Below, piece after piece: positions 24,523 to 33,760 of a stretch of DNA of 64,000 nt. Position 1 is the stretch's first letter. Every line of letters begins with the position of its first letter. The notes under the pieces are model-generated. The model was not told the DNA's origin, searched no databases, and saw only the letters and a list, made by a program, of their open reading frames with translations. The stretch spans positions 1 to 64,000 of the forward strand of contig NZ_JACTOJ010000013.1 of NCBI RefSeq assembly GCF_032335695.1. Reading direction: 5' to 3'. The position numbers and the translations under genes were made by a program. Source of the DNA: JACTOJ01 sp032335695. Its GTDB lineage: Bacteria; Bacillota; Clostridia; Clostridiales; Clostridiaceae.

Positions 24523-26697
24523 ATGGCAAGATTACTATATAAACTTGGGGCTTGGTGCTATAAGAGACCTAAAAGAATTATTTTATTTTGGATGATGATC
24601 ATAGCAGTTGCAGTAGGGTTAACTTTGAATTATGGTATTAATTTTAAAGGGGATATGACTATTCCTGGCACAGAATCTGAAAATGCTGGGAACTTATTAA
24701 AAGATGCCTTTGGACAAACTAAAGATTATGGCAGCGTAAGAGTTATTTTTAAAGTTCAGGACGGCAAAACCGTAGAGGACGATTCAGTAAAGACTGCAAT
24801 AAATAATACTCTTGAAAAAATTCAAAAGGAAGATTCAGAGGTTAAGGCTGTAACCAGTCCATATACTTCTAAGACCATTAGCAAGAACAATAAAATTGCC
24901 TATGCTGATATAACCTATAAGGAGGAATCGGATAAGGTTACTAAGGAATCTAAAGATAAAGTATTGGAAGGGCTTAAAATAGCTAATGCTGCAGGTCTTG
25001 AAACAGGTGTGGGCGGAAGTGTCAGCTTCTCACAAACCGAAATTGGCGGAAACTCTGAGCTTGTAAGTATTATTACCGCCTTTGTTATTCTTGTTTTTAC
25101 TCTTGGCTCCTTTTTAGCAGCAGGACTTCCTATAATAACAGCTCTTATCGGACTTATGGCAGGCTTAATGGCAATCATGGCAGGAACCAATGTGGTAGAT
25201 ATGTCTTCTTTCTCATTATCTCTAGCTTCCATGGTAGGTCTTGCGGTAGGTATTGATTATGCTTTGTTTATAATCTCTAGATATCGTCAAAATCTTTCTG
25301 AAGGCTATGACATGAAGGAAGCAGCAGCCATAGCTATGGGAACAGCAGGCAGCGCAGTTTTGTTTGCAGGAGTAACAGTTATCATAGCTTTATGCGGACT
25401 ATCCTTAGTGGGGGTTCCCTTCTTAGGAGTCATGGGAAAGGTTGCAGCCTTTATGGTGCTCATAGTAGTTATGGTTTCCCTTACTGCGGTGCCAGCAGTT
25501 ATAAGACTTGCAGGGCGTCATATACAGCCCAGGAAGAAAAATAAAAATGAAGTTAAGGAAAAAAATAATCTCAAAGTTTCAAATTCAAACTTCTGGGGAA
25601 GGCTGGTAATTAAGCATCCAATAATTATGATTATTAGTGTTATATTGCTCACAGTTTTGCTTGGTTATTCTGCACCGGATATGGAGCTAGGGCTTCCTGA
25701 TAATGGCATGCTGCCTAAGAACTCTGTGGAAAGAACAGGCTATGATTTATTATCTGAAGGCTTTGGAGCAGGAGTTAATGGATCTCTAGTAATAGTGGAG
25801 CAGGTATCAGGCTCTGGGGATAACGCTATGCAGAATCTTCAGGCCACAGCAAATGAGATTAAGAGCTTACCTGGAATAGCTAACCTTTCACCAGTGATTC
25901 CAAGCAAGGATGGAAAAATAGCAATGCTTTCTCTGACTCCAACCACAGGCCCTAATGATAAAGAAACTAAGGATCTGGTTAATGCTATCCGTGAAAAAAG
26001 TAAGGATACAGAAAAAAATTACAAGGTTAAGCTGATGGTAACAGGAAGAACTGCTGTTAACATAGATACTGCCAGCAAGCTGTCAGATGCAATTCCTACC
26101 TTTGCTATTGTTGTATTAGGACTTGCTTTTGTTCTAATGGTATTAGTTTTCAGATCTATACTAGTACCAATTAAAGCGGTTTTAGGCTTCTTGATGACTT
26201 TAGTAGCAACTATAGGCTTTGATGTTTTAACCCTGCAAAAAGGTAATTTCAGCGATTTATTAGGAATAGCAAAGCCGGGACCAATATTATGCTTCATACC
26301 TATCATAGTTATAGGAATTTTATTTGGATTGGCTATGGATTACGAAGTGTTTTTAGTAAGCCGTATGAGGGAGCATTTCAGCAGAACAGGTAATGCAAGA
26401 GAGGCGGTTACTTCTGGTATTAAGAGCAGTGGAGTTGTGGTAGCTGCAGCTGGATTAATAATGACGGTGGTTTTTGCAAGCTTTGCCTCTCAGGTAGACG
26501 TGAATATTAAATCTATGGGAATTCCTATGGCCTTCGGTGTTTTATTTGATGCCTTTGTTGTTAGGATGACCTTTGTACCAGCAGTTATGACACTGTTTGG
26601 AAAGAGTGCCTGGTATATGCCAAAATGGCTGGATAGACTTCTGCCTAAGTTTGATATAGAAGGAGAAGCTTTAGCTAAGGAAGAAAACATAGCATAA
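24523..26697 (+). CDS. ydfJ: MMPL/RND family transporter, YdfJ-like
   Basis: A 724-residue protein with an AAGGAGGAAAACTA ribosome site. Membrane segments are near residues 15-40, 185-330, 365-385 and 525-705. Both MMPL relay motifs are present: AVGIDYALFIISRYRQ and LAMDYEVFLVSRMRE. Two outside domains of about 130-140 residues sit between the membrane blocks, shorter than in the neighbouring 1029-residue transporter. It resembles B. subtilis YdfJ in layout. The next genes encode a YdfH/YdfI-type two-component system, which controls ydfJ in B. subtilis. The symbol is given by analogy. Confidence 0.85.
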   Translation: MARLLYKLGAWCYKRPKRIILFWMMIIAVAVGLTLNYGINFKGDMTIPGTESENAGNLLKDAFGQTKDYGSVRVIFKVQDGKTVEDDSVKTAINNTLEKIQKEDSEVKAVTSPYTSKTISKNNKIAYADITYKEESDKVTKESKDKVLEGLKIANAAGLETGVGGSVSFSQTEIGGNSELVSIITAFVILVFTLGSFLAAGLPIITALIGLMAGLMAIMAGTNVVDMSSFSLSLASMVGLAVGIDYALFIISRYRQNLSEGYDMKEAAAIAMGTAGSAVLFAGVTVIIALCGLSLVGVPFLGVMGKVAAFMVLIVVMVSLTAVPAVIRLAGRHIQPRKKNKNEVKEKNNLKVSNSNFWGRLVIKHPIIMIISVILLTVLLGYSAPDMELGLPDNGMLPKNSVERTGYDLLSEGFGAGVNGSLVIVEQVSGSGDNAMQNLQATANEIKSLPGIANLSPVIPSKDGKIAMLSLTPTTGPNDKETKDLVNAIREKSKDTEKNYKVKLMVTGRTAVNIDTASKLSDAIPTFAIVVLGLAFVLMVLVFRSILVPIKAVLGFLMTLVATIGFDVLTLQKGNFSDLLGIAKPGPILCFIPIIVIGILFGLAMDYEVFLVSRMREHFSRTGNAREAVTSGIKSSGVVVAAAGLIMTVVFASFASQVDVNIKSMGIPMAFGVLFDAFVVRMTFVPAVMTLFGKSAWYMPKWLDRLLPKFDIEGEALAKEENIA

Positions 26698-26717
26698 TCA
26701 AAAATGTATTAAGAAAT

Positions 26718-26762
26718 AAAAAGCTATAACATGGAAAAACTTTAAATGTTATAGCTTTTTAA
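26718..26762 (+). terminator. Intrinsic terminator after the second MMPL gene
   Basis: AAAAAGCTATAACAT (26718-26732) pairs perfectly with ATGTTATAGCTTTTT (26746-26760). The kinase gene downstream therefore probably has its own promoter. Confidence 0.85.
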
Positions 26763-26810
26763 GTATTATATTAGTATGTGTCATAATTCATAGAAAGGCA
26801 GGTGACAGCT

Positions 26811-28025
26811 TTGAAAAATAGGTTTAAAGAGATTTTTTCTATAGAAAATGAAGAAGTAAATATGACAAAAAAGCCTATGCTTTTAGGCATTGTTTTAATT
26901 TATGTAGCCACAATATTTGTCCAAAAAGTCTATGGTTTAGGAGTACATTCTTATATACTTTTTACTATATTTATGCTTCTTCATACCTTGCTATATATTT
27001 TTTCTAATAGATGGTTTAAAAATAAATATTGGCTCTATTTTACGCTACAGGGAATAATTATTTTTGATTGTGCTGTTATAATGCCTAAGGGCTATGAGGC
27101 TATATTTATTGGACTAATTCCTCTTATGGTTTTTCAAAGCATGATAGTCTACTATGATGCTATGAAGGTAATAATCACCTCAGTTTCATTTTATATTATA
27201 TTCTGCGGTACAATTATATGGTTTGATGGTACTCGAGAGCTGATTGCTAAGCTGCCCATACTTGTAATAATAACTATTGCAGTGCGTGCCTATGCGGGTT
27301 TTTTCATTAAACAGGTAAAGCTGCATTTGCAAAGTAAAAAGCTTCTGAAGGAATTAGAGCTGGCCTATGAAAAGGTGGAAGAGCTTACTTTAATTAATGA
27401 AAGACAGAGAGTTGCAAGGGATCTTCACGATACTTTATCACAAGGCATAGCGGGAATAATAATGCAGCTGGATGCTATAAATGCAAATTTGAACAATAAT
27501 AACGTAAAAAGGGCTCAGGAGATTGCAAAAAAGTCCATGGAGCATGCAAGAAAAACCTTGGCGGACTCTAGACTTGTTATAGAGGATTTGAGATTTAAGG
27601 CAAGCTCAGAAATCAATTTTCAAAGGGCAGTGGAAAAGGAAGTAATGCAATTTAAGGCTTTGTCAGATATTTCTCTGGATTCAAGCATAAACATTCAGGC
27701 AAAGCTTTCTTTAAATACGGGTAAGCATATGCTATATATCATTAGAGAGGGTTTAACTAATATAGCAAAACATTCGAAGGCAACACATGCAAAGCTTAAG
27801 ATTTCAGAAGAAAACAATCAAATCAATATAAATATTGTAGATGACGGCATAGGCTTTGATGTAAAGCTTTTAGATAAGCTGCTAGGTCATTATGGCATAG
27901 TTGGCATAACTGAACGGGTTAAGGCAATTCACGGAAAAATTAACATAAGCAGCATAAAAAAGGCTGGTACCAATATAAATATCAGCATACCAATTGAGAA
28001 AGGAATATATGATAAAGATGAATAA
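26811..28025 (+). CDS. ydfH: Sensor histidine kinase, NarL/LiaS class (YdfH-like)
   Basis: TTG 26811 is preferred because AGGCAGGTG lies six bases upstream; a GTG at 26802 would fall inside it. The 404-residue protein has about six membrane segments in the first 180 residues, a short coiled linker, a HisKA_3 dimerisation domain with ERQRVARDLHDTLSQGIAG (the phosphorylated His is in RDLHD) and an HATPase_c domain with LTNIAKHSKATHAK and DDGIGFD. The response regulator gene overlaps its end by 17 bases, so the pair is translationally coupled. Gene order and class match B. subtilis ydfHI beside ydfJ. Confidence 0.9.
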   Translation: MKNRFKEIFSIENEEVNMTKKPMLLGIVLIYVATIFVQKVYGLGVHSYILFTIFMLLHTLLYIFSNRWFKNKYWLYFTLQGIIIFDCAVIMPKGYEAIFIGLIPLMVFQSMIVYYDAMKVIITSVSFYIIFCGTIIWFDGTRELIAKLPILVIITIAVRAYAGFFIKQVKLHLQSKKLLKELELAYEKVEELTLINERQRVARDLHDTLSQGIAGIIMQLDAINANLNNNNVKRAQEIAKKSMEHARKTLADSRLVIEDLRFKASSEINFQRAVEKEVMQFKALSDISLDSSINIQAKLSLNTGKHMLYIIREGLTNIAKHSKATHAKLKISEENNQININIVDDGIGFDVKLLDKLLGHYGIVGITERVKAIHGKINISSIKKAGTNINISIPIEKGIYDKDE

Positions 28026-28683
28026 GAAAAAGGTGTTTATCGTAGATGACCATTTAGTGGTTAGAGAAGGATTAAAATTAATTTTCGAAACTGAGGAAAG
28101 TTTTGAAGTAATAGATGAGGCGGAAAGCGGGGAAAAAGCTTTACTTCTTTTGGGCCAATTAAAACCAGATGTGATACTGCTTGATTTAAAAATGCCTAAA
28201 ATGAATGGCTTAGAAGTGATAAAAGCCTTAAAGGAAAGAGGCTCTGCAGTACCTATAATTATTTTAACTACCTTTAATGAAGACAGCTTAATCAGAGAAG
28301 CACTTTTCTTAGGGGCTAAAGGATATTTGCTTAAAGATACTACCCGTGAGGAGCTGATTAGGACAGTAGAATCTGCCATAAGAGGAGAAGTGCTGCTTCA
28401 GCCTGCCATCACCAATACTCTTTTTGGGATAAAAAACGAGAATAAGCCCCAAGATAGTTCTGATAATAATTCCATAGATTTTGGAATCACGGAAAGAGAA
28501 TTATTTGTTCTTCAAGCTATTGCAAGAGGCTGCACCAGCAAGGAAATAGCCTTTGACATGGGAGTTTCCGAGAGGACAGTGAAGGCACATTTAACCAGCA
28601 TTTATGGAAAGCTTAATGTGGATTCAAGGTCAAGAGCTGTTGCAGTAGCTATAGAGCAGGGCATAATTCATGTGGAAAAATAA
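28009..28683 (+). CDS. ydfI: Response regulator, NarL/LuxR class (YdfI-like)
   Basis: ATG 28009 follows GAGAAAGGA and gives 224 residues. The receiver domain (about 1-125) has FIVDDHLVVREGL, the phosphorylation strand VILLDLKMPKMNG and the switch Thr in IIILTTF. The LuxR-type HTH (about 160-220) reads TERELFVLQAIARGCTSKEIA and SERTVKAHLTSIYGKLNV. It should bind the tandem 12-mers found before the TetR-MMPL unit and before the second MMPL gene. Its signal is read by the overlapping upstream kinase. Confidence 0.92.
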   Translation: MIKMNKKKVFIVDDHLVVREGLKLIFETEESFEVIDEAESGEKALLLLGQLKPDVILLDLKMPKMNGLEVIKALKERGSAVPIIILTTFNEDSLIREALFLGAKGYLLKDTTREELIRTVESAIRGEVLLQPAITNTLFGIKNENKPQDSSDNNSIDFGITERELFVLQAIARGCTSKEIAFDMGVSERTVKAHLTSIYGKLNVDSRSRAVAVAIEQGIIHVEK

Positions 28684-28783
28684 CATTGCTGGACTATATT
28701 GCATATTATGTACCAGGGGATAATGCTTAATTTGTTTAAAAAGCCTATAAATGTGCAATAATATATCTGAGGTGACTGTTGTT

Positions 28784-29062
28784 ATGTCAAAATATATTAA
28801 GAAAGCAATAGCAATTGAAGCCGAAGAGTATAAATTCGGCTTAGAGGATGGTTTCGATGAAATTGAATCTGCAATAAAAGCTGGATTGAATACGGATACC
28901 TATGTAAGTCCAATTAGCCCAAATAAGATTCCGTTTATCGTAACCCTTGAAGGAAAACATTATATTAATGATGGGGATTATATAATAACCGGAGTTGATG
29001 GAGAAAGGTATCCTTGCAAAAAGGAAATCTTCTTAAGAACTTATACTTTAGCAAATCAATGA
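28784..29062 (+). CDS. Small phage-type protein with GDYII..GERYPCK motif
   Basis: ATG 28784 has GAGGTG at a workable distance and gives 92 residues; an earlier in-frame start lacks a site. The C-terminal block NDGDYIITGVDGERYPCKKE with IFLRTY is the signature of small proteins common in phages, prophages and some chromosomes, whose function is unknown. The N-terminal part has KKAIAIEAEEYKFG. It ends 11 bases from the minus-strand SLATT gene. Its presence beside a TIR-SLATT pair could mean a mobile or accessory segment. Confidence 0.65.
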   Translation: MSKYIKKAIAIEAEEYKFGLEDGFDEIESAIKAGLNTDTYVSPISPNKIPFIVTLEGKHYINDGDYIITGVDGERYPCKKEIFLRTYTLANQ

Positions 29063-29073
29063 TATTTTTATTA

Positions 29074-29517
29074 TCATGAACTCTTAGATACTTTTGGATT
29101 ATTAAGTAAAAGGGATCTCCAATTTTTATTTTCTGTCTCAATAATTGAATGAATATTGGATATGAGGATGTGGTCACGGTTATCTTCATCATAGGGAGAA
29201 GATTTGGTCTTATAAAGGTATCTATGAAATTTTAATATTTCTGAGGTAGTTCGAAAGCCTACCCAGTTTTTTTGAAATGCAAAGGTAGCCTTTAAAGTAG
29301 ATAAAATGGTGGCGATAGAACCCATAAATGCAATTATATATTTAATAGAGGAAAAGCTATCCATGAATAAAGTAGCGAAAGGTATGAAGGCTGATATAAC
29401 CGTATCAATTATAACCAGGGTAGTATACCATCTCTTGTTTGAAACAGCCTTTGTATCATAATAATTATAAGTCTCTTCCAAATATTCTTCTGCAGTATAT
29501 TTGTTACTGTCCTTCAT
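29074..29517 (-). CDS. SLATT-type (DUF4231-like) two-helix membrane effector
   Basis: The start at 29517 (147 residues, MKDSNKYTAEEY) follows TGGAGG; a longer reading would run through that site. Two membrane segments (about residues 30-52 and 58-80) are flanked by helices. After them comes the conserved FQKNWVGFRTTSEILKFHRY block, as in DUF4231/SLATT proteins. SLATT proteins are predicted pore-forming effectors in nucleotide-sensing and TIR-linked conflict systems. It lies 17 bases downstream of a TIR gene on the same strand, so they form a two-gene operon. Confidence 0.8.
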   Translation of the reverse strand: MKDSNKYTAEEYLEETYNYYDTKAVSNKRWYTTLVIIDTVISAFIPFATLFMDSFSSIKYIIAFMGSIATILSTLKATFAFQKNWVGFRTTSEILKFHRYLYKTKSSPYDEDNRDHILISNIHSIIETENKNWRSLLLNNPKVSKSS

Positions 29518-29534
29518 CCTAATACCTCCATATA

Positions 29535-29939
29535 TCAATATTTATTTGTTATTTCTTCAATTATTTTAGCTGCTTTTGCTGGCGAAGCTGCCCTGCAAAA
29601 GTGGCTTTTTATGCAACCAGGAATTCTATTATCAACTTCTACATTAATCTTATTATCAATTAAAATAGGATAAATACCTTTTATTATGCCTTCCTGAGTG
29701 AGGTTGATAGCTTTGTCTAGTTCTTTTTGCACATAGGGGCTGTTTAAAGAGTTATCAGAAGCTATCAGAATGAATAAATCTGTAGCTGACAATTTTTCAA
29801 GTATTTCTTCCATGGACATTTTAGAAATGGGATTATAATACCAAAGTTTATATTTGGAGGCTGATAAATTCAGTTTATCAATAGTGGCATCTACTGTATT
29901 TTTATCCGTTCTGCTATAAGATAAAAAAATTTCTATCAT
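29535..29939 (-). CDS. TIR domain protein (putative NADase or signal-nucleotide enzyme)
   Basis: This 134-residue protein is almost entirely one TIR domain and starts after TGAGGTAAAATGCA. Typical blocks are EIFLSYSRTDK at residues 3-13, DLFILIASDNSLNSPYV in the middle and QKELDKAI with Glu73. Glu73 is at the expected place of the catalytic Glu of NAD-cleaving TIR proteins. Bacterial TIRs degrade NAD or make signal nucleotides during phage defence. There is no separate sensor domain. The partner is the SLATT protein encoded next, which could be a membrane effector opened by the TIR product. That link is inference. Confidence 0.82.
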   Translation of the reverse strand: MIEIFLSYSRTDKNTVDATIDKLNLSASKYKLWYYNPISKMSMEEILEKLSATDLFILIASDNSLNSPYVQKELDKAINLTQEGIIKGIYPILIDNKINVEVDNRIPGCIKSHFCRAASPAKAAKIIEEITNKY

Positions 29940-30078
29940 TGCATTTTACCTCATATAAAGTAGTAATATATTTTATGCTGAGTTTTAGCTATACATGCCA
30001 AAAATTAAATCTATGTTTTGTTTTTTTTGAGTAGATTCTAACATATATGTTATAATTTTTTATAAAGAGGTGGAAAAA

Positions 30079-30957
30079 ATGATAGAAATTATTGATACGT
30101 TTTTAGATTATAGAGATTGTTTTAGAGATAAGCTAGATGCCCCTATAGATGAGAAAATTGACTTGTGGGAAAAGAAATATATGATTAAGTATCAAGAACT
30201 TGAAGCAAAGTGCAAAAATGATTATGAAAACTGTGGTTATTCCTGGAGAGATATAGCTGTTAATATGGTATTTAACAGGATTAAAGCTGATTTTAATAAA
30301 ATGCTAGAGGCCTACAATAATATAAATAGGAGTCTCAAGGACATAAATCATAAGGTTCATCAGGTGTTTGAAATTGAGCCAAGCCTTTACATAGTTTTAT
30401 ATTGCGGGTTATGTAACAGCGCTGGTTGGGTGGATACCTATAATGGAAATAGAGCTATATTATTGGGTATAGATAAGATTGCTGAATTAGGATGGCATAC
30501 TGAAGAAAAAATAAAACCTTTGATTGCCCATGAACTTTGCCATGTTATACATTTTGAAATAAGAGGAGAAGATGAACTAACAGCAGTGGAAGCAAATAAC
30601 TATAACAAGGGCATATGGAGGATTTATGAAGAAGGTTTCGCTCAGTATTATCAACAAAAGCTCACTGGAGACAGTATAGATTCCAGAGGAGAAGAATGGA
30701 TAAAAATATGCAATGAGAATCAATATAAGCTTAAGAACTTGTATCTAAAAGCTTTGAGTGATGAAAAAGAAGGTACAAAAAACTTTTTTGGAGATTGGTT
30801 TAAGGTTATAGGAATAAGCGATGCAGGGTACTTTTTAGGAGCGGAATTAATTAAAAAGCTAAATGAAACTTATAGTATTCAGGAAATAGCTAAGCTTGAG
30901 TTTAAAGCTATAGAAAAAGAGGTTATAAAATTTTTAAAACATAGTTCCTTCATTTGA
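30079..30957 (+). CDS. Putative zinc metallopeptidase (HELCH, gluzincin-like)
   Basis: ATG 30079 follows AAAGAGGTGG; the upstream GTG lies in that site. The 292-residue protein has no signal peptide. LIAHELCHVIHFE (HELCH at about 151-155) supplies two His ligands and the catalytic Glu. RIYEEGFAQYYQQ (Glu at 184-185) supplies the likely third ligand, in the manner of DUF2268 and peptidase-MA relatives. A cytoplasmic peptidase is inferred; its substrate is unknown. It is divergent from the TIR gene with 139 bases between them, so a functional link with the TIR-SLATT pair is possible but not shown. Confidence 0.7.
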   Translation: MIEIIDTFLDYRDCFRDKLDAPIDEKIDLWEKKYMIKYQELEAKCKNDYENCGYSWRDIAVNMVFNRIKADFNKMLEAYNNINRSLKDINHKVHQVFEIEPSLYIVLYCGLCNSAGWVDTYNGNRAILLGIDKIAELGWHTEEKIKPLIAHELCHVIHFEIRGEDELTAVEANNYNKGIWRIYEEGFAQYYQQKLTGDSIDSRGEEWIKICNENQYKLKNLYLKALSDEKEGTKNFFGDWFKVIGISDAGYFLGAELIKKLNETYSIQEIAKLEFKAIEKEVIKFLKHSSFI

Positions 30958-31054
30958 TAAAATCATTGAAATACTGCTGAGAATATTTTAATATTTATTA
31001 TATTAGTGATTGATGGCAGCACAAAATTCATTTGAAGAGGATGAGTGTAATATT

Positions 31055-32038
31055 ATGAAAATAGCAGTGTATGAAATGAGAGAAGACGAGATAAAAGAGT
31101 TTTATAAGGCAGCAGACGAATTAAAGGTAGAGATTGTAACAACTAAGGAAGCCTTAAATTCAGTGACCATATCTTTTGCTAATGGATGTGATGGCGTTAC
31201 AACCTTAGGACACAGCATTTTAGATAGAGATATGCTTCAGCAGCTAAAAGCTATGGGAATAAAATATATATCTACCCGATCTATTGGGTTTAATCATATA
31301 GATATTGAAGCAGCCAAGGAGCTAGGACTTAGAGTTAGCAACGCAAGTTACGCTCCCAATGGTGTAGCGGATTATACTATCATGCTGATTCTCATGACTT
31401 TGCGTAATTATAAGCCTGCGCTTTGGAGAGGTCAGGTAAATGATTATTCCTTGGAAGGCCTTCAGGGAAGAGAGATGAGACATTTAACCATAGGGGTTAT
31501 GGGAACAGGGAAAATCGGAAAGACTGTAATTCAGAATTTAACGGGCTTTGGCTGCAAAATTCTTGCTTATGACCTCTATCAAAATGAAGAGGTTAAAAAG
31601 CTTGCAACCTATGTAGATTTGGAAACGCTTTATAAAGAATGCGATGTTATCACTCTTCATACACCATTATTAGATAGCACCTATAGAATCATAAATAAAG
31701 CAGCTATAGAAAAAATGAAAAGAGGAGTAGTTTTGATTAACTGTGCTCGTGGTGAGCTTATGAATATCCAAGATATTATAGAAGGAATAGAAGAGGAGAA
31801 AATAGGAGCACTGGGGCTGGATGTATTTGAAAATGAAGAGGGAATTTATCATCAGGATAGAAGAACTCATATAATTAAGAATCGAGAAATGGCGTATTTA
31901 AGACAGTTCCCCAATGTAATACTTACTCAGCATATGGCTTTTTATACGGATGAGGCAGTAAAGAGCATGGTTCGCTGCGGTGTTAAAAGCTTATTAGAAT
32001 TTCAAATTAATGGACAAAGTGTTAATCAAATAGTATAA
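31055..32038 (+). CDS. D-2-hydroxyacid dehydrogenase, D-lactate dehydrogenase type
   Basis: ATG 31055 is the best start (327 residues): AGAGGATGAG precedes it and MKIAVYEMREDE is the usual family beginning. The NAD-binding motif GVMGTGKIG lies at about 147-155. Catalytic residues read Arg232 in NCARGEL, Glu259 in LDVFEN and His293 in TQHMAF. The STRSIGFNHIDI block is typical of D-lactate dehydrogenases and VanH. The enzyme would reduce pyruvate to D-lactate with NADH, or make a related 2-hydroxyacid. No van-like ligase is nearby, so a fermentative role is more likely. Confidence 0.9.
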   Translation: MKIAVYEMREDEIKEFYKAADELKVEIVTTKEALNSVTISFANGCDGVTTLGHSILDRDMLQQLKAMGIKYISTRSIGFNHIDIEAAKELGLRVSNASYAPNGVADYTIMLILMTLRNYKPALWRGQVNDYSLEGLQGREMRHLTIGVMGTGKIGKTVIQNLTGFGCKILAYDLYQNEEVKKLATYVDLETLYKECDVITLHTPLLDSTYRIINKAAIEKMKRGVVLINCARGELMNIQDIIEGIEEEKIGALGLDVFENEEGIYHQDRRTHIIKNREMAYLRQFPNVILTQHMAFYTDEAVKSMVRCGVKSLLEFQINGQSVNQIV

Positions 32039-32057
32039 ATCATTTAAGGAGTCTGAC

Positions 32058-32702
32058 ATGAGTTTATTTGTTTTTGCATTAGAGATAATTGGCACTATTG
32101 CTTTTGCAGTATCTGGTGCCATGACAGGGATAAAGAAAAATATGGACATCCTTGGGGTAATAATCCTTGGGATGACAACAGCTATAGGTGGAGGAGTTAT
32201 AAGAGATTTGATCTTAGGAGTAAGGCCGCCAAAAACTTTTTTAGATCCTTCTTATGCTCTTATATCAATATTTAGTTCAATAATCACTTTTGCTGTTATA
32301 TATTATGGCAGGGAAAGAGCCTCTAAGGAAGAAAGCATATTTTATGAAAGAATATTATTCATATTTGATACTATTGGACTAGGAATTTTTACTGTAGTTG
32401 GTATGGATGTTGCTTTTAGTACAATAAATAATTGCGGCATTTTCATATCGGTATTCGTAGGAGTCGTTACTGGAGTTGGCGGAGGCATACTAAGGGACAT
32501 GATGGCTGGGAACACCCCTTATGTCTTTGTAAAGCATGTGTATGCCTCAGCTTGCATTGTTGGAGGAATAATTTGTGCTTTTACATGGCACACTGCAGGA
32601 AAAACTTTTTCTATGATACTGGGAATGGCATTAGTTATAATCATAAGAATATTAGCGGCTTACTATAAATGGAACCTTCCTAAGATAGCCAAGACTGAAT
32701 AG
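32058..32702 (+). CDS. TRIC family cation channel protein (UPF0126, YicG-like)
   Basis: The 214-residue protein has about seven membrane segments and an internal duplication. Each half carries a SG/VGxD start and a GGGxxRDxxxG signature: TAIGGGVIRDLILG and TGVGGGILRDMMAG. These are the hallmarks of bacterial TRIC-type channels. The ribosome site AAGGAGTCTGAC precedes the ATG. It follows the dehydrogenase gene by 19 bases and may share its transcript. Its stop codon lies inside a terminator-like hairpin. Confidence 0.9.
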   Translation: MSLFVFALEIIGTIAFAVSGAMTGIKKNMDILGVIILGMTTAIGGGVIRDLILGVRPPKTFLDPSYALISIFSSIITFAVIYYGRERASKEESIFYERILFIFDTIGLGIFTVVGMDVAFSTINNCGIFISVFVGVVTGVGGGILRDMMAGNTPYVFVKHVYASACIVGGIICAFTWHTAGKTFSMILGMALVIIIRILAAYYKWNLPKIAKTE

Positions 32703-32726
32703 GCTTATTCAGAAAGGCTGTTTTTT
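32687..32726 (+). terminator. Terminator hairpin spanning the TRIC stop codon
   Basis: CTGAATA (32695-32701) pairs with TATTCAG (32706-32712). AGCC upstream can pair with GGCT at 32716-32719, and GTTTTTT follows. It also overlaps the start of the MATE remnant. Confidence 0.6.
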
Positions 32727-33088
32727 ACTTATTTTTAGGAGTAGTGCCGCTTATAGCTTATTCCTACGCAGCTAAAAATTCAAAGAGAATGTTAGACATA
32801 ATCAGGCATACGGCTTTTTATATTGCAATTTTGGTGATATTAGTTTCCTCTATATTGATGATTTTCAGGGTTCAAGTTTTTCATATGTTTACAAGAGATG
32901 TGAAGGTTATTAATATTGGGGTTTTCATATTTATGGCAATGCTGTTTTCTTCGCTATTTACCAGTATCTCTGGATTATTTATAGGTATTTTTCAAGGACT
33001 CATATGGTCATTAACAGCTTCAGAGGTATTAGCAGCCTTAATGGGAATTAAGCTATGGATGAATTTTAAAGCTAAAAATATAATTTAA
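32703..33088 (+). pseudogene. MATE efflux protein remnant, C-terminal third
   Basis: The frame, open from the TRIC stop, reads GLFRKAVFYLFLGVVPLIAYSYAAKNSKRM without a start codon near the beginning. It then gives three or four membrane segments with VFHMFTRDVKVI and ends WMNFKAKNII. The PLI(A/G)Y(S/N)Y-A-KN block and the overall order match the C-terminal half of MATE antiporters. About two thirds of a normal 450-residue protein is missing and no ribosome site is seen, so it is a 5'-truncated fragment. GTG 32744 could start a 114-residue piece, but function is unlikely. Confidence 0.75.
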
Positions 33089-33186
33089 GCTTTTATCAAT
33101 ACTATATTGACAGTTAATTATCAGTGGCTTAATATAGTTCGTAATAAAACTGTTTATAAATGAACTAAATTAAAGGAGGTCCCTTT

Positions 33187-33654
33187 ATGGACTATAATGA
33201 GCCAAAAGCAAAACAAGCAGCTGAGGTTGTTCAATCCTTTATGAGCATAAGCAAAACTTTAGCTAAATTTACTCAGCAGAATGCAGAAAGTCTAGGGTTA
33301 ACATTACAGCAATTAGGTATTTTAAATACAATTTATTCCTCTCCGTTAATAACGCTTAAGGGTATAACAGAAAAACTTATCGTTCCTAAAAGCGCTGCTA
33401 GTGTTGTGGTGGAGGAACTTGTTAAGCTGGGACTTATCGAGAGAAAAGTATCAGAGGCTGATAGGAGAGAAATTAATTTAATAATTACTAGTGCTGGCAA
33501 AGAAATTTCTAAAAAATCTGCGGAGACCCCTAAATCGTATATTGCCATGCTTAAGGCGCTGGAAAAGCTTTCTGATGAGGAAATTGAGCAGCTGCTGCTG
33601 CTTCATAAAGAACTTTCAAATGAGTTAAAAGAAATTGAAGAACAATCAAATTAG
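33187..33654 (+). CDS. MarR family transcriptional regulator
   Basis: A 155-residue protein with an AAAGGAGGTCCCTTT ribosome site. The winged HTH covers about 30-125, with LTLQQLGILNTIYSSP, VPKSAASVVVEELVKLGLIERKVSEADRREINL. The length and central DRRE wing are typical. The MATE fragment just upstream may be what remains of its former target; the next gene is a zinc-ribbon protein. No clear operator was found. Confidence 0.9.
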   Translation: MDYNEPKAKQAAEVVQSFMSISKTLAKFTQQNAESLGLTLQQLGILNTIYSSPLITLKGITEKLIVPKSAASVVVEELVKLGLIERKVSEADRREINLIITSAGKEISKKSAETPKSYIAMLKALEKLSDEEIEQLLLLHKELSNELKEIEEQSN

Positions 33655-33760
33655 GTAATAGTTCAACCATGGTATAAAGTTTTTAATAATGAAAGCTAGA
33701 AATCTACACAAATGTTAATATATAATATATATTATACTATATGAACAAGGGTGGATGGAA

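Noticed and set aside
27882..28379. 165-residue minus-strand frame over the kinase/regulator junction
   Set aside because: It is antisense to two overlapping, well-recognised genes.
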